DNA of 64,000 nucleotides, taken from Fimenecus sp045631225. Its GTDB lineage: Bacteria > Bacillota > Clostridia > Oscillospirales > Acutalibacteraceae. The translations under genes and the position numbers were made by a program. The notes below the pieces were generated by a model. That model did not search any database. It was not told the origin of the DNA and worked only from the letters and a program-made list of their open reading frames with translations. The stretch spans positions 82,399 through 146,398 of the forward strand of contig JAZQUG010000040.1 in NCBI GenBank assembly GCA_045631225.1, written 5' to 3'. Positions 15,424 through 24,823 of the stretch are shown here, piece by piece (positions within the stretch are counted from its first letter, which is position 1; the number at the start of each line of letters is the position of its first letter).

Positions 15424-18414
15424 TCACCCCTTTGCTTTCATGATATCGGAAAATAGCTCATCTGCGTCCCTACAAGCAGATGAATAATTCCAATATTTCT
15501 CTTGTTTTGGTTTAACAATATATATGGAATCTTTTCCGTACACTCTAACATTTCTTCGAATATAAATATTATATCGTTCTTCCGTTAATAAGGAATCCAA
15601 CTGCGAGAGACACTGTTCCGTTGATTCGTTATTATCGAAGAAACTCAAATTTCCATCATTGTTTTCACTAATAGACAATACTAAGATGGATAAAGGGGAT
15701 TCCCCAATATAAAATGATGCTTTAGGAGTAAATGACTGCCCCAACGAATTTCTCAATATATCCATAAAAGTAGAGTAGTAGTTTCTATATACCTCTATAG
15801 ACGGTTTCTTAAACGCAATCGAGTTGGATTTTTTATCAAAATAGTTATAAATGTAATCCAAAGCATCTGTTACCAGATATGTTTCATAGTCCTTGAGCTT
15901 ATACACATCAAATACAAAAGCATCCAATAAAGATTCATCACCAGATATTTTTATATGTTCGTAAAGCTCTACAGCTTTTTCCAACATTTCTTCTGATGGT
16001 TCCGGAATCGGAATGGTTCTTATATCTCCTGCTTCCAATGCATCACGCTCTACCATCCATGTTCTGCTTGTTAAAAGGTGATAATATGAAAATACCTTTG
16101 AATTAATAATCAAACACAAGTATTTTAGCATTCTCTCTTCACCAGATATACCTAATAAACTATGATTGAATATAGCATCATAATCTAGAACTGAAGCGAA
16201 AAACCGTCCTTTTCTGTGGCTTTGCTTCATAATTAAGTGTGGTGCTTTGAAAATGGCGAGATTATTGTTGGAAATGCGCTCATATGTGTTATCTTTATTT
16301 TTAAAAAGTACATCTTCTTGCATATAAAATGGATAGAACTCTTTTGCATCTACAATTGGTAAATTAGCGAATCCATCGTATGTAAGCTTTCTGTTACCGC
16401 GCTTAAATCCTTCGGCGCTTTTCATATCATGATTCAACAAAACTTGATTTAATGTCGGATGAGTACTTTGCAGCCTATCAATCAGCTCCAAGTCTCTCGG
16501 ACTACCCCACATGGCAATTTTCCAAATTCGATCATCATGTGTCAAATCACTTGGTATCCTGCATATATCAGTAGGATCAATAGAGAATTTTTTTGTGTCC
16601 TGCAAAGAATATTGTGGTTTTGGAGTACAATAGAAGATAGACGTACTATTCTCATCCAGCGTTTTTGGGGAGTATATAATGGCCGTGCAAGGTGCTGTTG
16701 CATTATCAAATAATACTTTTCTGTATATAGAAAAATTTATAATGACAGAGACAGTGTTCTCATCAAAAAAACGTTTTCTGTATGCTCGACTTTTCGCCGA
16801 GCGATTGAAAAGAAGCCCTTTGCTCGGCATAAGAAGGCAAACAACACCTTTTTCTTTACATATTGAAGTGCATTTAATTGGGAACGCTTGCGCAATTTGC
16901 TTATCTCCTACGGTATAATTGTTTTTCTTTAAATAGTCATTTGCGGCATTTGTAAGTTGGCTTTGCCAAGGCGGATTACCGATAACGATATCGTATTTTT
17001 TCAAGCGAGTATCTAATTCGATATCAAAAAAGTCGCTAACAATTAAATTTGTATTTACCAACTTGGGAAATGATAATTCATTCCATATACTGCGAGGATC
17101 CAAAAAATCACATAATGCCAAACTTAAACTAAACGAAGCAACTCTTACCGCTTCCTCGTTTAAGTCTACACCATATATGCATTCTTTTAATATAGCTGTC
17201 AGTTGTTCATTAGTGATTTGAGAAACACCTTTTGTACGCATCCAACGGCAAACAATTCTGCGATAAGCCTCAACCAAAAAGATACCTGACCCGCAAGATG
17301 GATCGATAATGGAAATAGGCTCATAGGCATCTTCCCAAGGGTATACTTCATCTAATAATGTATCAACAAGATGTAGAGGGGTGTAATACGTACCCTTGTC
17401 ATCATCTCCAACATCAGAAAGATGAAAGAAAAGTTCATATATGCTACTTATGATTTTAATTGGAATAATATTAAAGTCATACAAAGGCCATAATGTCATC
17501 TGTTGGCTTTCTAAATCCGAATCACCAATTAAAAAAGATTTTAATTCCTGCAAATCGCCTTCGGTAATAATTTCGCGTTCGTTGTCAATAAGCGGTAACA
17601 TATCGCCATTAAATTTGCTTTCTAACACACTAAATAGGCTATATGTAGACTCTTTGTTTCCAAGTACATCTGTGTATTGTTTACACACAGTATTATCAAA
17701 AGAAAATTGCTCATAAAAGTCTTTCGGAAAAACGGATTCACCGTTAGAATCTTTTCTTTCCTCTAAATACTTTATCAAAATAGAACGGCTTAACAATCCA
17801 TGAACAATTGAGACTATATTTTCGGTTGAAATTTGAACACTATTTGTTCTTGATTTAATTCGAGTTATCAACCTTCTTCGCATAACTCTCAAGTTATTCA
17901 TTAATGTTGTATCTATTCTTGTGTTGACATTAAACCGCCCTTCAGCACGCCTCCAATACTCACCGCTTTCTAATAACATACGATTGTATGGAGCAAGCTT
18001 TTGTCTTTGCGTTTCAAGATCAGTAATTAAACTGATGGTATCTATTAAACCTGCTTCCGGATCCAAAGTACCATCTTTCTTTTGAGGTGTTTGGTAATTA
18101 TTATATATTTTTAATTCTGTTGGCGTAACAATAAAAAGTAATGGTGCTTCACCCATATTCCAAGACAAACTATGTAGTTGTGCCGCCTTAGCCGAATTAT
18201 CATCTTCAAGCATCGAAAAATAGATTAACGGGATTTTTGCTACGCCTTCTTCATCTCTCAAAAAATACACTGCATCTACGCCAATTTTGCTTCTTGCTTG
18301 TTCGTAAAACAATTTTTGAAAAGCGGATAGACTTTCTACGTTATTTTCAGAAGCCAACCCTGTTTTATCATTAATGTCAAGGTATGAAAAAATACCATTT
18401 AGTTTTTCGTTCAT
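15424..18414 (-). CDS. N6-adenine DNA methylase, Eco57I/type IIG-like, 996 aa
   Basis: A large restriction-modification methylase. Motif I (SAM binding) is IIDPSCGSGIFLVEAYRR at about residue 368-385. Motif IV is DIVIGNPPW at about 474-482, so it should methylate adenine at N6. The N-terminal 180 residues (VDAVYFLRD, IPLIYFSMLEDD, APLLFIVTPTELKIYNN) resemble the leader domain of Eco57I-type enzymes, but I see no D...(E/Q)xK nuclease motif. The C-terminal half (after about 600) should be the target-recognition region. It is 40 bp downstream of the 1380-aa gene in the same operon. Having two large methylases in one operon is unusual. Confidence 0.85.
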   Translation of the reverse strand: MNEKLNGIFSYLDINDKTGLASENNVESLSAFQKLFYEQARSKIGVDAVYFLRDEEGVAKIPLIYFSMLEDDNSAKAAQLHSLSWNMGEAPLLFIVTPTELKIYNNYQTPQKKDGTLDPEAGLIDTISLITDLETQRQKLAPYNRMLLESGEYWRRAEGRFNVNTRIDTTLMNNLRVMRRRLITRIKSRTNSVQISTENIVSIVHGLLSRSILIKYLEERKDSNGESVFPKDFYEQFSFDNTVCKQYTDVLGNKESTYSLFSVLESKFNGDMLPLIDNEREIITEGDLQELKSFLIGDSDLESQQMTLWPLYDFNIIPIKIISSIYELFFHLSDVGDDDKGTYYTPLHLVDTLLDEVYPWEDAYEPISIIDPSCGSGIFLVEAYRRIVCRWMRTKGVSQITNEQLTAILKECIYGVDLNEEAVRVASFSLSLALCDFLDPRSIWNELSFPKLVNTNLIVSDFFDIELDTRLKKYDIVIGNPPWQSQLTNAANDYLKKNNYTVGDKQIAQAFPIKCTSICKEKGVVCLLMPSKGLLFNRSAKSRAYRKRFFDENTVSVIINFSIYRKVLFDNATAPCTAIIYSPKTLDENSTSIFYCTPKPQYSLQDTKKFSIDPTDICRIPSDLTHDDRIWKIAMWGSPRDLELIDRLQSTHPTLNQVLLNHDMKSAEGFKRGNRKLTYDGFANLPIVDAKEFYPFYMQEDVLFKNKDNTYERISNNNLAIFKAPHLIMKQSHRKGRFFASVLDYDAIFNHSLLGISGEERMLKYLCLIINSKVFSYYHLLTSRTWMVERDALEAGDIRTIPIPEPSEEMLEKAVELYEHIKISGDESLLDAFVFDVYKLKDYETYLVTDALDYIYNYFDKKSNSIAFKKPSIEVYRNYYSTFMDILRNSLGQSFTPKASFYIGESPLSILVLSISENNDGNLSFFDNNESTEQCLSQLDSLLTEERYNIYIRRNVRVYGKDSIYIVKPKQEKYWNYSSACRDADELFSDIMKAKG

Positions 18415-18454
18415 GCTGAACTCCCGCTTTCATATGGTTTTCAACCGACAAAAA

Positions 18455-21400
18455 TCACTCCATCGGCTTAATCATAGATTCGATAAATGCGATTTCTTCT
18501 TCTGTTAATTCGTATTTTGCATACAATTCCTCGTCTGTCCAAGGCTTTGTGAAATCCAAAATCGGTACAAATCTGTAAGTTTTGCTTGGTAAGTCTTGAG
18601 AGGTTTTACTTGCCAAAACCAAAGCTCTAAACATTTTTGTCTTCAGATAGGTAATAAAATTCTTGGCTTCAACTTCGGAAGAAAAAGCTGCATATAGGTA
18701 TGTTTGTGAACATACTGAGTTGGTTGGTGCATATTCGGGTTGTCCTACAATTTGATGTGGGAAACCATCACCAGCTCCATACGCTTTGGGAAGAAAGACC
18801 TTGTATTTTTCGATATCATGAGAATTCTTACTTATTTGTTGCTTGTCGATATAAGATATTTTTCTTGTCGCCTTTTCGAGATAGAACAACATGGTATCAT
18901 GTGAACCATCACATGTATCATATATAGGGAATGATCGCTTGTTACTTGTTTTAGGATTGGTAGGTATGCCAAACGGGGTATCACCCGAAATCAGAGATGC
19001 TATAGTATTATTCTGATCTTTAATATCCCGGCCAACTTTTCTAACAATACTTTCCAATCTTGGATCTTGAATTAAAATATCGAACTCATCGAGTTTTCTA
19101 TTGGCAATGTTTTCTGTTCCATTTTGAATAAGCTTGTATGCACAATTTCCTGTAAATTTGCCGTCATGCAAGAAATAACATATTCCGCCTTTGATCGCAA
19201 CATCAGGGAATACTTCATGCGAATCTGAATAAGAGACCATTCCCTTAATTGATTTATCTCCGAGCATTTTCTTTCTGAAATCGCCCAACAAGTGTTCTCT
19301 ACCAGTCGCAAACCATTTCGAGGGTATTATAAGGGAAACAAACGTCGGTTTTGCTTCATACGCAACTTCGACAAAGTGCTGATATATAGGTGCATCATTT
19401 GTTCCACCAGAGCCTCCAGTTAACTGATATGGAGGATTACCTAATACTACATCAAAATTCACTATCTCATCTCCTTCTGTAATTTCATCGTTCATTGTAA
19501 TGGTGTTAAATTCCTTATTTTGTTTTAAACAATTAGCAATAGACTCATAATCTACTTTTCCGTTTTCATCAATTAAACCTATCAGGTCATAAGAATTAAA
19601 TTTTTCCGCTAAATTCTCTTCGTTTAAAGCAAGTTTTTCATATACAAATCTTGTAAATTCGTATGCTATATTAGATGTGGGGATTGAATAAATACTATTT
19701 TTGATTACTTCCTTAGATATGCCCAACGATTCAGCACGTCTGTAAATTGCAACAGCAAATTCACCCATTTTAGAAGCAATATCCAAAAACTTTTTGCCAC
19801 TTTCAAAGACTTTTTTGAAATCGTCATCCGGGATTAAATCAACCATTTCTTTTGCGATTCTTTGCGGGGTTACCACTTCAGAATCACTAATTTTACCAAA
19901 TCTTTGAATTGCTGTTGTCGCACGCTTAATAGGATCATCTTCGCTATTTTCATACTCGTGGGATAATCGATACAAATCATAAATTTTGTTATCCAAAGAA
20001 CGTAAAGCTGCGCCAGACATATTGTTCTTGAGAAATTCTACAAAATCTCTATTCATACCAAGATTGTTAAAAATTCTCTCATTCTCGGCATTACTTAGGC
20101 TTTCAATTACAGTATTAAGGTTCTTAATCTCTTTTTCGCCTTTGCTAAGAAAAGCATAAAAGAGAATTCTACGATAATATGAACGGCATTTTTTGACAAA
20201 GACTTTTACATCGGTTTCTTTTTCTTGCATTTCGCCAGTGCCGGTGTTATCGTTTTGTTTTGCTACATGATCATCAGGAGTTTCGTCAGTCTCTCCACCA
20301 GTGTGAATATCATCATCGTCCAGATCAGTTTCATCTCCTGAATATGCTTGTTTTGCAAACCCTTTGCCCGAACCTATTTCAAATTCCTTGTCAATTACAT
20401 TTTTTACATTCTCAAAATTTATTAGATTTTCATCAACAATAATATCGTTTGCGGCTTCGGTAATACCGCGATTGGTTGAATATTCACTAACTGCTTTCAG
20501 TATATCAGTTGGTTCAACTTCAACCAATTTGTTCTCTGATATATGAATAATGGGTGAAACTTCTAGATCTCGCTTGATTCTTTCCTCACTTTCATCATTA
20601 CCACCATCGGCTGTATTGATATTATTAATACGCGATTTTGTCTCTTGTAGATAAAACATTCTCTGTGGATTGAAGTCAACCAAAAGGGTTTGAGGTTTCA
20701 TATCTTTTTTGATAACCTTTTTAACCTCTTCGCCATTAACCAATTCTTTGCCTTCATATTCAACTACATATTGACTTTGAAGTCTAAAGATCGCTTGATC
20801 ATAATCCTGTGGAGATGCTGTATCTTTCAAGAAAATCATCGTATCCCACTGGGGTACAGTACAACCTGTAAGCATACGATTTACAGTTAAAGTTATAGTC
20901 TTTTTGTCTTCCGATTCGCAGGTTGCAATTTTGGATTTTACTTCTTGAATTTTCGTGTACTGGGAGTTGAGACCGGAAATATTTATTATTTCATAATCGG
21001 AAAGATTTTTTAAAGCATCTTTATTATCGTTTATCAGCTTCTCCATTGCATCACAAGAAGCACAGTAGGGCATAACCATCACAATATGACGGCAAAGCTT
21101 ACCCCCTTTAATGCGCTCATTGTCAAGAAATGATAAAACGTTCCTATCATTTTTAGTTCCGTCAATGCTTTGGAGAAAATCTAAAACCTCGTTCTCGTAT
21201 TCGAATTTTTGATATTTACCTTCATCATCTTTTTCAATTGACTGTGGTGCAAAAAGTGCAGATAAATGATATGAATATCCTTGTTCCTCCAATTCCTTTA
21301 TCTTGCTCATAGAAGACTCGTTCAAATTAAACGCAAAGCGAACCATTTGTGGAAAACCATAATAAGGGTTATCCCATTCTTCTTTACCGGTTTCTTCTTG

Positions 21401-22597
21401 TCTTCCACCAGCAATATTTTCTTTGTACCATTTTTCTTTTTCGCTAATTATATCAGAATATTGGCAAAAAGATATTACATCTTCTTTTTCGAATTCGCTA
21501 CCCAACAATATACGATAAGGAGTGCCTGACAAATGCAATTTCACCTTTACGTCTAATCCTTTTGTTTCTTTTTCAAGTTCCTTTTCAGCTTTATCAGGTT
21601 GCAGACTGCCTAATGCTTCACTGTTGATTCCATCTGCTTTTTCTATCTGTTTTAATGCAGTATCTTCTTTGTAATGAGCATCAGAAATTACTTTTCCGAG
21701 TGTTTCGGCTCTTGCACCAAAATGGGTTTCATCAATGATCATTAAATCGATTTTGGACTCAAACAGTTCGGAAAAGCGTTTTTTCTCTTTGGATAAATCC
21801 TGTAAAGTTAGGAATAAGACGATACATTTTCCATCGGCTTGTGCATCGGTAATAGCTTTATCGTTTCTTTTTAATTTTTTAGAATTTAAAAACACAAAAT
21901 TCTCAAATTGCCCCGGCTTTTGAACATTTTGCTGCCACTCATCGGCAACATCCGCTTTACCCGACACCACTAAAACAAAACTTGCATTCATCGCCTTTGC
22001 GCAACACAAAGAGGTAAAAGATTTACCGAAACGCATTACTGCATACATAAGTAAATTACTTCTACCGTTTGCTTGAGCTTGTTGAAATTTATTGATAGTA
22101 TCTGTTTGAAGAGGTCTGCGAGGTTCCCAATCAAAACTATCTCTTTTATATTCTGTTTCGATTGTGGTCCTATTTTCAATTGCATAATATATATACTTTG
22201 TATAATCTTTCTCGCTTGAATCAACGATATCTGCAATAGCTTTTTCGACGTCTTCTTTAGAAGCATCCTTAAAAAATTCTTTAGAATATGGTTTATCCGG
22301 ATAAACATCCCTTGTTAATCTCGTTTTTCCATTGTCCTCAAGATAACTATGGACAGAATAATCTCTAAAATAAATATCTTTTCCCGCTATTTCAGATGAC
22401 CAATCTCCAACATGTTTTAAATCGTTAAATCCAGCTTTCTTCCATTCGTTTAAACGTTCATCAACCGAACGAAAAGTATCGCCTACTTTAAGATATCTAG
22501 GAATAGTATCCGTTTCAAAAGCATAAATCTTTGGTTCGATTCTACCAAAAACTACTTTTTCAATGATTGTATCATCTATACTGAAATTATTTATCAT
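18455..22597 (-). CDS. Fused GIY-YIG-like domain, SF2 helicase and N6-adenine methylase, 1380 aa
   Basis: N-terminus: KIYAFETDTIPRYLKVGDTFRS..ERLNEW (about 23-52) matches the pattern of GIY-YIG/T5orf172 domains, with Arg in DERL and Glu in HSYLEDN. SF2 helicase: Walker A-like MRFGKS (188-193), DETH box (289-292), LHLSGTPYRIL, and RMLTGCTVPQWD with the later FRLQSQ arginine motif. Methylase: FLDIASKMGEFAVAIYRR (motif I, about 935-950) and VVLGNPPYQL (motif IV, about 1048-1056). The C-terminal region with FGIPTNPKTS may recognise the target. ATG 22597 overlaps the stop of the upstream gene by 4 bp. This single chain could bind, translocate, cut and methylate DNA. The GIY-YIG call is the least certain part. 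Confidence 0.85.
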   Translation of the reverse strand: MINNFSIDDTIIEKVVFGRIEPKIYAFETDTIPRYLKVGDTFRSVDERLNEWKKAGFNDLKHVGDWSSEIAGKDIYFRDYSVHSYLEDNGKTRLTRDVYPDKPYSKEFFKDASKEDVEKAIADIVDSSEKDYTKYIYYAIENRTTIETEYKRDSFDWEPRRPLQTDTINKFQQAQANGRSNLLMYAVMRFGKSFTSLCCAKAMNASFVLVVSGKADVADEWQQNVQKPGQFENFVFLNSKKLKRNDKAITDAQADGKCIVLFLTLQDLSKEKKRFSELFESKIDLMIIDETHFGARAETLGKVISDAHYKEDTALKQIEKADGINSEALGSLQPDKAEKELEKETKGLDVKVKLHLSGTPYRILLGSEFEKEDVISFCQYSDIISEKEKWYKENIAGGRQEETGKEEWDNPYYGFPQMVRFAFNLNESSMSKIKELEEQGYSYHLSALFAPQSIEKDDEGKYQKFEYENEVLDFLQSIDGTKNDRNVLSFLDNERIKGGKLCRHIVMVMPYCASCDAMEKLINDNKDALKNLSDYEIINISGLNSQYTKIQEVKSKIATCESEDKKTITLTVNRMLTGCTVPQWDTMIFLKDTASPQDYDQAIFRLQSQYVVEYEGKELVNGEEVKKVIKKDMKPQTLLVDFNPQRMFYLQETKSRINNINTADGGNDESEERIKRDLEVSPIIHISENKLVEVEPTDILKAVSEYSTNRGITEAANDIIVDENLINFENVKNVIDKEFEIGSGKGFAKQAYSGDETDLDDDDIHTGGETDETPDDHVAKQNDNTGTGEMQEKETDVKVFVKKCRSYYRRILFYAFLSKGEKEIKNLNTVIESLSNAENERIFNNLGMNRDFVEFLKNNMSGAALRSLDNKIYDLYRLSHEYENSEDDPIKRATTAIQRFGKISDSEVVTPQRIAKEMVDLIPDDDFKKVFESGKKFLDIASKMGEFAVAIYRRAESLGISKEVIKNSIYSIPTSNIAYEFTRFVYEKLALNEENLAEKFNSYDLIGLIDENGKVDYESIANCLKQNKEFNTITMNDEITEGDEIVNFDVVLGNPPYQLTGGSGGTNDAPIYQHFVEVAYEAKPTFVSLIIPSKWFATGREHLLGDFRKKMLGDKSIKGMVSYSDSHEVFPDVAIKGGICYFLHDGKFTGNCAYKLIQNGTENIANRKLDEFDILIQDPRLESIVRKVGRDIKDQNNTIASLISGDTPFGIPTNPKTSNKRSFPIYDTCDGSHDTMLFYLEKATRKISYIDKQQISKNSHDIEKYKVFLPKAYGAGDGFPHQIVGQPEYAPTNSVCSQTYLYAAFSSEVEAKNFITYLKTKMFRALVLASKTSQDLPSKTYRFVPILDFTKPWTDEELYAKYELTEEEIAFIESMIKPME

Positions 22598-23577
22598 AAT
22601 TCTTTCTCCTTTAATAACGATACAAACTTTGTCGTTTTATTTTCTTTCCAGTCTTTTATAATACAGTAACCCCCTGTGTGTGCATAAGGATCGTTCTTGG
22701 CACATCCGGGACAAGGCTGTTTTTCTGTATTCATATCAAATAACGTAAGCTGTCCTTCTTCTACCTCTTTACAACTTTCGGGGATTACGAATTTCAAACC
22801 GTCCATCTGCCATATATTCCACGAGAGAATTTCGGCGATTTTCTTTAGAATATCAATACCGGGTTCTTTGTCAAACTTCGCTTTATAATAATCAATGAAG
22901 GTAAAAAGTAGGTTCTCTCGCGCCAGAAGTACATTGTCGCCCTGCCAATCGTATCCGTAGATATTCTGAAAGGATTTGATTGCCCATTTCAGCCATTCTT
23001 TTTCTGTTTGGGTATTCTCACTCACAACACGGAGTTTTCTGTCAAGCAAGCCGATGCGCTGTGAAAGTTCTATCATATATCCGCTGACAGTATCGTAACG
23101 GCTGACAAGGTACGGTGCTTCACCGCAGGTGATTTCTAATCGAACATCGTTGATATAATCTCGCCAAGTCTTGCCTGTTGCGGTGGGGAACACGATCGGC
23201 TCGGTGGTTGCTACCCAAGTCTTTTCTGTTTCCTCATTGAACACAAAGTCTGTTCCGAACCATGCGTTGTCCACGAGATTATTCTGTTTGTTGCATATCC
23301 AAGAAGGCGTGAATACTTCCGCTTTATCGCGGATGCGATCAGCCTGTTCTTTTTTAGACTTTTCGGTTCTTGGCTTTACTACTCCGCCTTTATGACCAGT
23401 AATCGCCATAATAGTTATCTCATCTAAGAATTGATAACCGAACCCTTTATGCGCATAGTTATCTGTAGCCCAAATAATGTTTTTCTTTGAGGATCGATCT
23501 TTTAACAATATCTCCAATAGTTCATTATCGAGCCTGTATATATAGTTTTCTTTTATATCAATTTGATTTCTATTCAT
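22594..23577 (-). CDS. Restriction-system 'subunit M' family protein, 327 aa
   Basis: This matches a family often labelled 'restriction endonuclease subunit M', encoded immediately before large helicase-methylase proteins. Recognised segments are ENYIYRLDNELLEILL, DKAEVFTPSWICNKQNN, RLEITCGEAPYLVSRYD, RIGLLDRKLRVV and IAEILSWNIWQMDGLK. A Cys cluster near the C-terminus (CPGCAKNDPYAHTGGYC) could bind zinc. It has no NPPY motif, but AEVFTP and EITCGEAPY resemble substrate-binding parts of N6-adenine methylases. It may be a non-catalytic partner of the 1380-aa protein. Its TAA/ATG overlaps that gene by 4 bp. Confidence 0.8.
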   Translation of the reverse strand: MNRNQIDIKENYIYRLDNELLEILLKDRSSKKNIIWATDNYAHKGFGYQFLDEITIMAITGHKGGVVKPRTEKSKKEQADRIRDKAEVFTPSWICNKQNNLVDNAWFGTDFVFNEETEKTWVATTEPIVFPTATGKTWRDYINDVRLEITCGEAPYLVSRYDTVSGYMIELSQRIGLLDRKLRVVSENTQTEKEWLKWAIKSFQNIYGYDWQGDNVLLARENLLFTFIDYYKAKFDKEPGIDILKKIAEILSWNIWQMDGLKFVIPESCKEVEEGQLTLFDMNTEKQPCPGCAKNDPYAHTGGYCIIKDWKENKTTKFVSLLKEKEL

Positions 23578-23588
23578 AATAAGACCTA

Positions 23589-23798
23589 TTATTTTCCTTC
23601 CGGAACAAATTCCATAATATCATCCACGCCACAGTTTAATGCAGCACAGATTTTGCCAAGGGTTTCAACCGTAACATTTTCGCCCTTGCTCATTTTTGTG
23701 ATTGTATAGTTGCTGATATCAGCAACCTTTGCAAGGTCTTTTTTCTTCATATCGTGGTCAATCAAGAGTTTCCAGAGTTTTTTATAACTAACAGCCAT
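23589..23798 (-). CDS. XRE-family transcriptional regulator, 69 aa
   Basis: A small Cro/C1-type helix-turn-helix protein: LAKVADISNYTITKMSKGENVTVETLGKICAALNCGVDDIM. ATG 23798 is chosen because AGAGGTG lies just upstream; the frame can extend further but has no better site. It is first in the seven-gene operon, like controller (C) proteins of restriction systems, which delay nuclease expression after entry to a new host. A likely target is the promoter at 23833-23861 or the dyad at 23933-23957. Confidence 0.88.
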   Translation of the reverse strand: MAVSYKKLWKLLIDHDMKKKDLAKVADISNYTITKMSKGENVTVETLGKICAALNCGVDDIMEFVPEGK

Positions 23799-23832
23799 AA
23801 GTACACCTCTTAAATATAATAATCCACTTACT

Positions 23833-23861
23833 ATTATAACAATCAAAAACTAATATTGCAA
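23833..23861 (-). promoter_or_regulatory. Promoter of the defence-like operon
   Basis: On the minus strand TTGCAA (23856-23861) and TATAAT (23833-23838) are separated by 17 bp. The start would fall about 30 bp before the XRE gene ATG. Confidence 0.75.
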
Positions 23862-23932
23862 CAAAAAATCGAGTTAAAACTGCATTTATTTACAAAAAGT
23901 CTATAATATTATACATCGTATCTGACATAAGA

Positions 23933-23957
23933 TTTGTGACAATATATTTGTCACAAA
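23933..23957. promoter_or_regulatory. Perfect 10-bp dyad upstream of the operon
   Basis: TTTGTGACAA and TTGTCACAAA flank a 5-bp TATAT spacer. It is about 75 bp upstream of the -35 box. It may be an operator for the XRE regulator or another factor. Confidence 0.5.
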
Positions 23958-23973
23958 ATGCCGAAAATAAAAA

Positions 23974-24003
23974 TTGCGGCAGGAAGATTTCTCTCCCTGC
24001 CGC
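23974..24003 (-). terminator. Terminator of the mobilization operon
   Basis: GCGGCAGG and CCTGCCGC form a stem around a short loop. On the minus strand it is followed by AATTTTTATTTT. It separates the mob/TnpV genes from the defence-like operon. Confidence 0.85.
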
Positions 24004-24009
24004 TTTGTG

Positions 24010-24171
24010 TTACTTATTCGTTCTTTGCAGATTGAACTGTGTTATATCTACAACATCGCTATGCTCGAACAGAATATCCCTGAACATCTTTTGCGAAATG
24101 TGTCCGTCGTGACAAAGCTGCTCTATAAGTTTAAGTGCTGCGAAAATCATTTCAGGCGTTGCATCTTCCAT
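24010..24171 (-). CDS. Small hypothetical protein, 53 aa
   Basis: ATG 24171 to TAA 24010-24012 gives MEDATPEMIFAALKLIEQLC and a further 33 residues ending LQRTNK. The first half is helical (IFAALKLIEQLCHDGHISQKMF), similar in style to small proteins that accompany TnpV in clostridial elements. It has AAGAGAGG upstream and follows TnpV by 13 bp. Function unknown. Confidence 0.6.
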   Translation of the reverse strand: MEDATPEMIFAALKLIEQLCHDGHISQKMFRDILFEHSDVVDITQFNLQRTNK

Positions 24172-24184
24172 AGCTGCACCTCTC

Positions 24185-24535
24185 TTAAGTGTAAATCAAT
24201 TCGTAATTTACAAGCTCAGTTGCTCTGTTATAGACATTATTCATTGAACGCACCCAGCATATCTGGTCTCTTGCTTTCAATTCTTCATTGATGTTTTCAT
24301 CTTCGCAGATTTCTTTAACGAGCTGATTGAACATATTTTCTGCCTGTTCATCAACTTCCTGCAGATGTTTCCAGAGGGTTCCGTCTGCAAGCATTGTTGT
24401 AAAGGTAACGGGTCTGTGGTACCTAAGGTAGTCCTTATGTGCAGTTCCCCATCTGCCGAGGGGCACCTTTGCTTCTTCGGGTAAATCAAGATTCGGGATT
24501 TTATAATCTCCAACTGTTCTGTAAGTTATTTCCAT
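24185..24535 (-). CDS. TnpV family transposon-encoded protein
   Basis: A 116-aa protein that matches TnpV of Tn4451-type elements: YKIPNLDLPEEAKVPLGRWGTAHKDYL, YHRPVTFTTMLADGTLWKHL, and the end WVRSMNNVYNRATELVNYELIYT. Its molecular role is not established. It is common in clostridial mobilizable elements, and here lies in the mob operon after the DUF6809 gene. Confidence 0.88.
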   Translation of the reverse strand: MEITYRTVGDYKIPNLDLPEEAKVPLGRWGTAHKDYLRYHRPVTFTTMLADGTLWKHLQEVDEQAENMFNQLVKEICEDENINEELKARDQICWVRSMNNVYNRATELVNYELIYT

Positions 24536-24550
24536 AAATTTATCTTCCTT

Positions 24551-24817
24551 TCATTTTACAAATACATCGTGTGTGAATTTTGCACCGAGCCGAAAACCGG
24601 AAATAAAACTGTCGGCAATGCTCATACTCAGAAATTCGTTGTATAAATTTGTGTATTGCTGAAGCATTTTCTTTTCTTCCTCGGATAGCTTTTCTCTGAA
24701 CTCATCTTCGTTTTTTACGAGTGAGTTCAGTTTCTTTTTAAAGGAAGAGCCGAACTCAGGACTGAATTCCTGTGGCTCTATGTTGCCGTAATAAAATTCT
24801 TCAATAAAGCTTTTCAT
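24551..24817 (-). CDS. DUF6809-like accessory protein, 88 aa
   Basis: It begins MKSFIEEFYYGNIEPQEF and ends FISGFRLGAKFTHDVF, the same start and finish as the DUF6809 proteins often found in Firmicutes mobile elements. The middle is a charged helix (EKLSEEEKKMLQQYTNLYNEF). It lies 6 bp after the relaxase gene and 15 bp before tnpV. Function unknown. Confidence 0.75.
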   Translation of the reverse strand: MKSFIEEFYYGNIEPQEFSPEFGSSFKKKLNSLVKNEDEFREKLSEEEKKMLQQYTNLYNEFLSMSIADSFISGFRLGAKFTHDVFVK

Positions 24818-24823
24818 ACCGAC

